From: SZUA-430 sp040381215
Lineage (GTDB): Bacteria; Pseudomonadota; Alphaproteobacteria; Micropepsales; Micropepsaceae
Direction: 5' to 3'
Assembly: GCA_040381215.1 (NCBI GenBank)
Contig: JBEIHO010000012.1
Location: 1-64,000 of the forward strand
Length of the DNA: 64,000 bases
The notes beneath the pieces were generated by a model that had not been told where the DNA came from, ran no database searches, and saw only the letters and a list, made by a program, of their open reading frames with translations. A program made the position numbers and the translations under genes. Shown in pieces: positions 61,063-64,000 of this stretch (positions within the stretch are counted from its first letter, which is position 1; each line of letters opens with the position of its first letter).

Positions 61063-62521
61063 ACCACGCATCGTTACCCGCGACATACGGGGCGCCCAGC
61101 GCCTGTGCGCCATGAATGCAGAGGCCATGCGCCTGGGCTTGCGCCACATGATGCCCCTGGCAGACGCACGCGCAATGTATCCTTCGATCGCGGTCGAGCC
61201 TGCCGACGACGCCGCAGACGCGCGCCTGCTCGAAGCAATAGGCGACTGGCTGTCCCGCTACACGCCGCTGGTCGGCCTCACGCCACCCGATGGCGTGATG
61301 CTCGACATCACCGGATGTGCCCATCTCTTTGGTGGCGAGGACGCCATGCGTCGCGATGCCGTGCGTCGCCTCCACGAACAGGGCATCACGGCACGCACGG
61401 CGATTGCCGGCACCCCGGGTGCCGCCTGGGCGCTGGCCCGCTACGGCGAACGGCGCAACATCGCCGATGACGAATTGCAGGAAACCCTCAACCCGTTGCC
61501 ACTGGCAGCCCTCCAGCTGCCCGCCGGCATCATCGAGGCAATGGCGCGCGTGGGTCTGAAGAAGATCGGCGACATCGTGGATCGCCCTCGCGCGCCACTC
61601 GCCGCACGCTTCGGTGCCATCCTGTTGCAGCGCCTCGATTTTGCACTTGGAAAAGCAGACGAACCCATCACGCCCCGTCTGCCCGTAGCCCCCTACATTG
61701 CCGAACGCAACCTGACGGAGCCCGCAACCCACGAGACGTTCATCCTCGAAACCATCGGTCACCTGGCAACTGACCTGTCACGGCGCATGGAAGAGCGCGG
61801 CGAAGGCGCGCGCGCCCTGCAAGTGACCCTCTTTCGCGTCGATGGCGCCGTACGTCGCCTGTCGGTTGCAACCAGCCGCCCCCAGCGCGATGCCACCGCC
61901 ATGCACCGCCTGTTCCGCGAGCGTTTTTCATCACTGGCGGAAGACATCGATCCTGGTTGCGGCTTCGACGTGATCCGGCTGGCCGTGACAACAGCAGAGA
62001 AAGCACAGATACCCCAGTCAAACCTGGTCGACAGCGCGACCGGCCAGGACGACCTTGCCGATCTGATCGACCGCCTCGGCGTTCGCTTCGGCCCTCGCCG
62101 CGTGCAGCGCCTCGCCTTTGCCGAAAGCCACATCCCCGAATACGCCGTCACGCAGGCACCACCCCTGGCGCCAGCCCCTGCAGCCCACCATCGCGCAAAT
62201 GCCCCCGTCCTCGATACCGCAGCCCCCGAACGCCCACTGCGCCTTTTCGAACGACCAGAGCCCATCGACGCGATCGCCGAAGTCCCCGATGGCCCACCGA
62301 TACGCTTCCGTTGGCGCCGCGTACCCCACGAGGTTGCTCACGCCGAAGGCCCCGAACGCATAGCCATGGAATGGTGGCGCGACCAAACAGGACGCAGCCT
62401 GACCCGCGACTATTTCCGTGTCGAGGACCGCGAGGGGCGCCGCTTCTGGCTCTACCGCGAGGGTCTGTTCGGCAGCGAGACGAGCCGCCCTCAATGGTAT
62501 GTACACGGACTTTTTCCGTGA
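60947..62521 (+). CDS. imuB: Y-family polymerase-like protein ImuB
   Basis: ImuB is an inactive Y-family polymerase homologue that links DnaE2 to the sliding clamp. The 524-residue product has the palm/finger region starting RRYLAIWFSHLPTDRVER, where the metal-binding Asp near the N-terminus is replaced, and DGVMLDITGCAHLFGGEDA for the second site. Little-finger and long C-terminal parts follow, ending WYVHGLFP. The start is ATG 60947 or ATG 60953; either overlaps imuA heavily. Its TGA stop overlaps the GTG start of dnaE2. Confidence 0.9.
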   Translation: MPMNASLKPSPLPRRYLAIWFSHLPTDRVERTRARRSPEPRIVTRDIRGAQRLCAMNAEAMRLGLRHMMPLADARAMYPSIAVEPADDAADARLLEAIGDWLSRYTPLVGLTPPDGVMLDITGCAHLFGGEDAMRRDAVRRLHEQGITARTAIAGTPGAAWALARYGERRNIADDELQETLNPLPLAALQLPAGIIEAMARVGLKKIGDIVDRPRAPLAARFGAILLQRLDFALGKADEPITPRLPVAPYIAERNLTEPATHETFILETIGHLATDLSRRMEERGEGARALQVTLFRVDGAVRRLSVATSRPQRDATAMHRLFRERFSSLAEDIDPGCGFDVIRLAVTTAEKAQIPQSNLVDSATGQDDLADLIDRLGVRFGPRRVQRLAFAESHIPEYAVTQAPPLAPAPAAHHRANAPVLDTAAPERPLRLFERPEPIDAIAEVPDGPPIRFRWRRVPHEVAHAEGPERIAMEWWRDQTGRSLTRDYFRVEDREGRRFWLYREGLFGSETSRPQWYVHGLFP

Positions 62522-64000
62522 ACTCGACCACGGCTTACGCCGAACTCGCCGTGACGACGAACTACAGCTTCCTGCGCGGTGCCTCGCACCCGCACGAATG
62601 CGTGGAACAGGCGCAGGCTCTCGGCCTCTCGGCAATCGGCATCACAGACCGCAATTCAGTCGCAGGCGTCGTGCGCGCCCACATCGAAGCCAGGGAACGC
62701 GGCCTGCGCCTTCTTGTGGGAACCCGCCTCGTCTTCAGCGACGGCACACCCGACATTCTGGCCTACCCGCGCGACCGCGCCGCCTGGGGACGCCTCTGTC
62801 GCCTGCTGACCCTCGGCAACCGCCGCGCCGAAAAAGGCGACTGCATCCTCCACATCGCAGACCTCATCGAGCACGCCGAAGGCCTTCAGCTCGTCCTGAT
62901 GCCACCACGCCCCGACATCGAAAGCACCGAGACGGCCCTCCTGCGCCTGCCCAGCGCACAACTATGGCTCGGCGCAACGATCCACCACCGTGGCGACGAC
63001 CAGCGCCACCTGCGCCGCCTCGAGGCCTTAGCATCCAAGCACCGGGTCCCCATGATCGCCGTGGGAGACGCGCTCTACCACACGCCAGCACGCAGGCAAC
63101 TCCAGGACGTGCTCACCTGCATCCGCGAGCACGCGACCCTCGACCGCGCCGGCTTCCACCTCGAGGCCAACGCCGAACGCCACCTGAAGCCGCCCGCCGA
63201 GATGGCACGCCTCTTCCGGCGCCATCCGCAAGCCATCGCCGAGACCCTCCGCTTTGCCCAGACCCTCCACTTCTCGCTCGACGATCTGCGCTACGAATAC
63301 CCCGAGGAAACCTGCGAAGGATTCGCCACGCCCCAGGAGGCCCTCGTCTCCCTTGCCGAAGAGGGCGCAAGGCAGCGCTATCCCATGGGCATCCCGCCCA
63401 AGGTCCGCCAGGCGCTCGACCATGAATACAAGCTGATTGGCGAACTCGATTACGCGCCCTACTTCCTCACCGTCTACGACATCGTGCGCTTCGCCCGTAC
63501 AAAAGGCATCCTCTGCCAGGGTCGCGGCTCGGCCGCCAATTCAGCCGTCTGCTACTGCCTGCACGTGACCGAGGTCGATCCCAACCAGATCGACCTCCTG
63601 TTCGAGCGCTTCCTCTCGGCCGAGCGACGCGAGCCACCCGACATCGACGTCGACTTCGAGCACGAGCGGCGCGAGGAAGTGATCCAGTACATCTACAATC
63701 GCTACGGCCGCCACCGCGCAGGCCTTGCCGCAACCGTGATCTGCTATCGCGGACGCAGCGCCATCCGCGATGTCGGCAAGGTTTTCGGTCTCTCGGAAGA
63801 TACGATCACGGCCCTCGCCGGAACCCTGTCAGGCTGGACAAGTAGCGCACCGGTCGAGGACGAGGTCCGGCGCCTCGGCCTCGATCCTGCGGATCGCCGC
63901 CTCTCACTGGCATTGGCTCTTGCCGGCGAACTCGCAGACTTCCCCCGCCACCTCTCCCAGCACGTCGGCGGCTTCGTGATGACGCGTGGGCGCCTCGACG
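62518..64000 (+). CDS. dnaE2: Error-prone DNA polymerase DnaE2, 3' end outside the window
   Basis: DnaE2 is the C-family polymerase that carries out SOS mutagenic synthesis. The start is GTG 62518, overlapping the imuB stop by four bases (GTGA). The visible 494 residues contain the PHP-like N-terminal domain (VTTNYSFLRGASHPHECV, IGITDRNSVAGV) and the palm with the first two catalytic aspartates in PPDIDVDFEHERREEV. Before them is the GRGSAANSAVCYCL loop. It runs off the window at 64000, about halfway through the usual length of a little over 1000 residues. Confidence 0.95.
   Translation, partial: MNSTTAYAELAVTTNYSFLRGASHPHECVEQAQALGLSAIGITDRNSVAGVVRAHIEARERGLRLLVGTRLVFSDGTPDILAYPRDRAAWGRLCRLLTLGNRRAEKGDCILHIADLIEHAEGLQLVLMPPRPDIESTETALLRLPSAQLWLGATIHHRGDDQRHLRRLEALASKHRVPMIAVGDALYHTPARRQLQDVLTCIREHATLDRAGFHLEANAERHLKPPAEMARLFRRHPQAIAETLRFAQTLHFSLDDLRYEYPEETCEGFATPQEALVSLAEEGARQRYPMGIPPKVRQALDHEYKLIGELDYAPYFLTVYDIVRFARTKGILCQGRGSAANSAVCYCLHVTEVDPNQIDLLFERFLSAERREPPDIDVDFEHERREEVIQYIYNRYGRHRAGLAATVICYRGRSAIRDVGKVFGLSEDTITALAGTLSGWTSSAPVEDEVRRLGLDPADRRLSLALALAGELADFPRHLSQHVGGFVMTRGRLD

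Overview
The window is a GC-rich, gene-dense stretch of an alphaproteobacterial chromosome, most like the Hyphomicrobiales and their relatives. The reasons are the block pckA / chvI-chvG-hprK-EIIA(Man)-HPr / ahcY / divL / tsaE-amgK-murU-addB-addA-trxA / folC-accD-trpABF, a ChvG/ChvI two-component system, a DivL-type kinase with Tyr at the phospho-acceptor site, AddAB in place of RecBCD, and a GTTC-N7-GTTC type LexA box. I cannot name the genus.

Layout. 1-7964 (+): end of rpsA, ihfB, a LapA-like protein, then pyrF-trpF-trpB-trpA-accD-folC with overlapping or close starts. 7965-17124 (-): trxA, addA, addB, murU, amgK, tsaE, transcribed from tsaE. 17281-18838 (+): ferredoxin reductase and [2Fe-2S] ferredoxin. 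18917-29144 (-): divL, a secreted protein, ahcY behind a likely SAH/SAM-responsive palindrome, then chvI-chvG-hprK and EIIA-HPr followed by a TraB/GumN protein and a lipoprotein. 29485-34416: pckA, polA, a zinc-finger protein and tRNA-Arg(CCG). 34452-38507 (-): four uncharacterised envelope genes. 39051-42603: glycerophosphodiesterase, a Tat-exported DUF885 lipoprotein and a DUF882/M15 peptidase. 42630-46935 (-): an uncharacterised cluster in which three genes are translationally coupled. 47028-51998 (-): the branched-chain 2-oxoacid dehydrogenase operon. 52221-60074 (-): an eight-gene TetR-led operon for oxidation and cleavage of an unknown, probably aromatic, substrate. 60232-64000 (+): the SOS mutagenesis cassette imuA-imuB-dnaE2, cut by the window end.

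How the genes work together. The left half is core metabolism and cell physiology: tryptophan and fatty-acid precursors, DNA repair, cell-wall recycling, envelope-stress signalling tied to the nitrogen-type PTS, methyl-cycle recycling and gluconeogenesis. The right half is more accessory. The TetR operon holds a P450, an FAD hydroxylase, an extradiol-type dioxygenase, a fumarylacetoacetase-type hydrolase, a DAPG/phloretin-hydrolase-type C-C hydrolase and two glutathione transferases. That is enough for hydroxylation, ring opening and fragmentation of one compound. The two uncharacterised clusters (34.4-38.5 kb and 42.6-46.9 kb) are the best candidates for undescribed systems.
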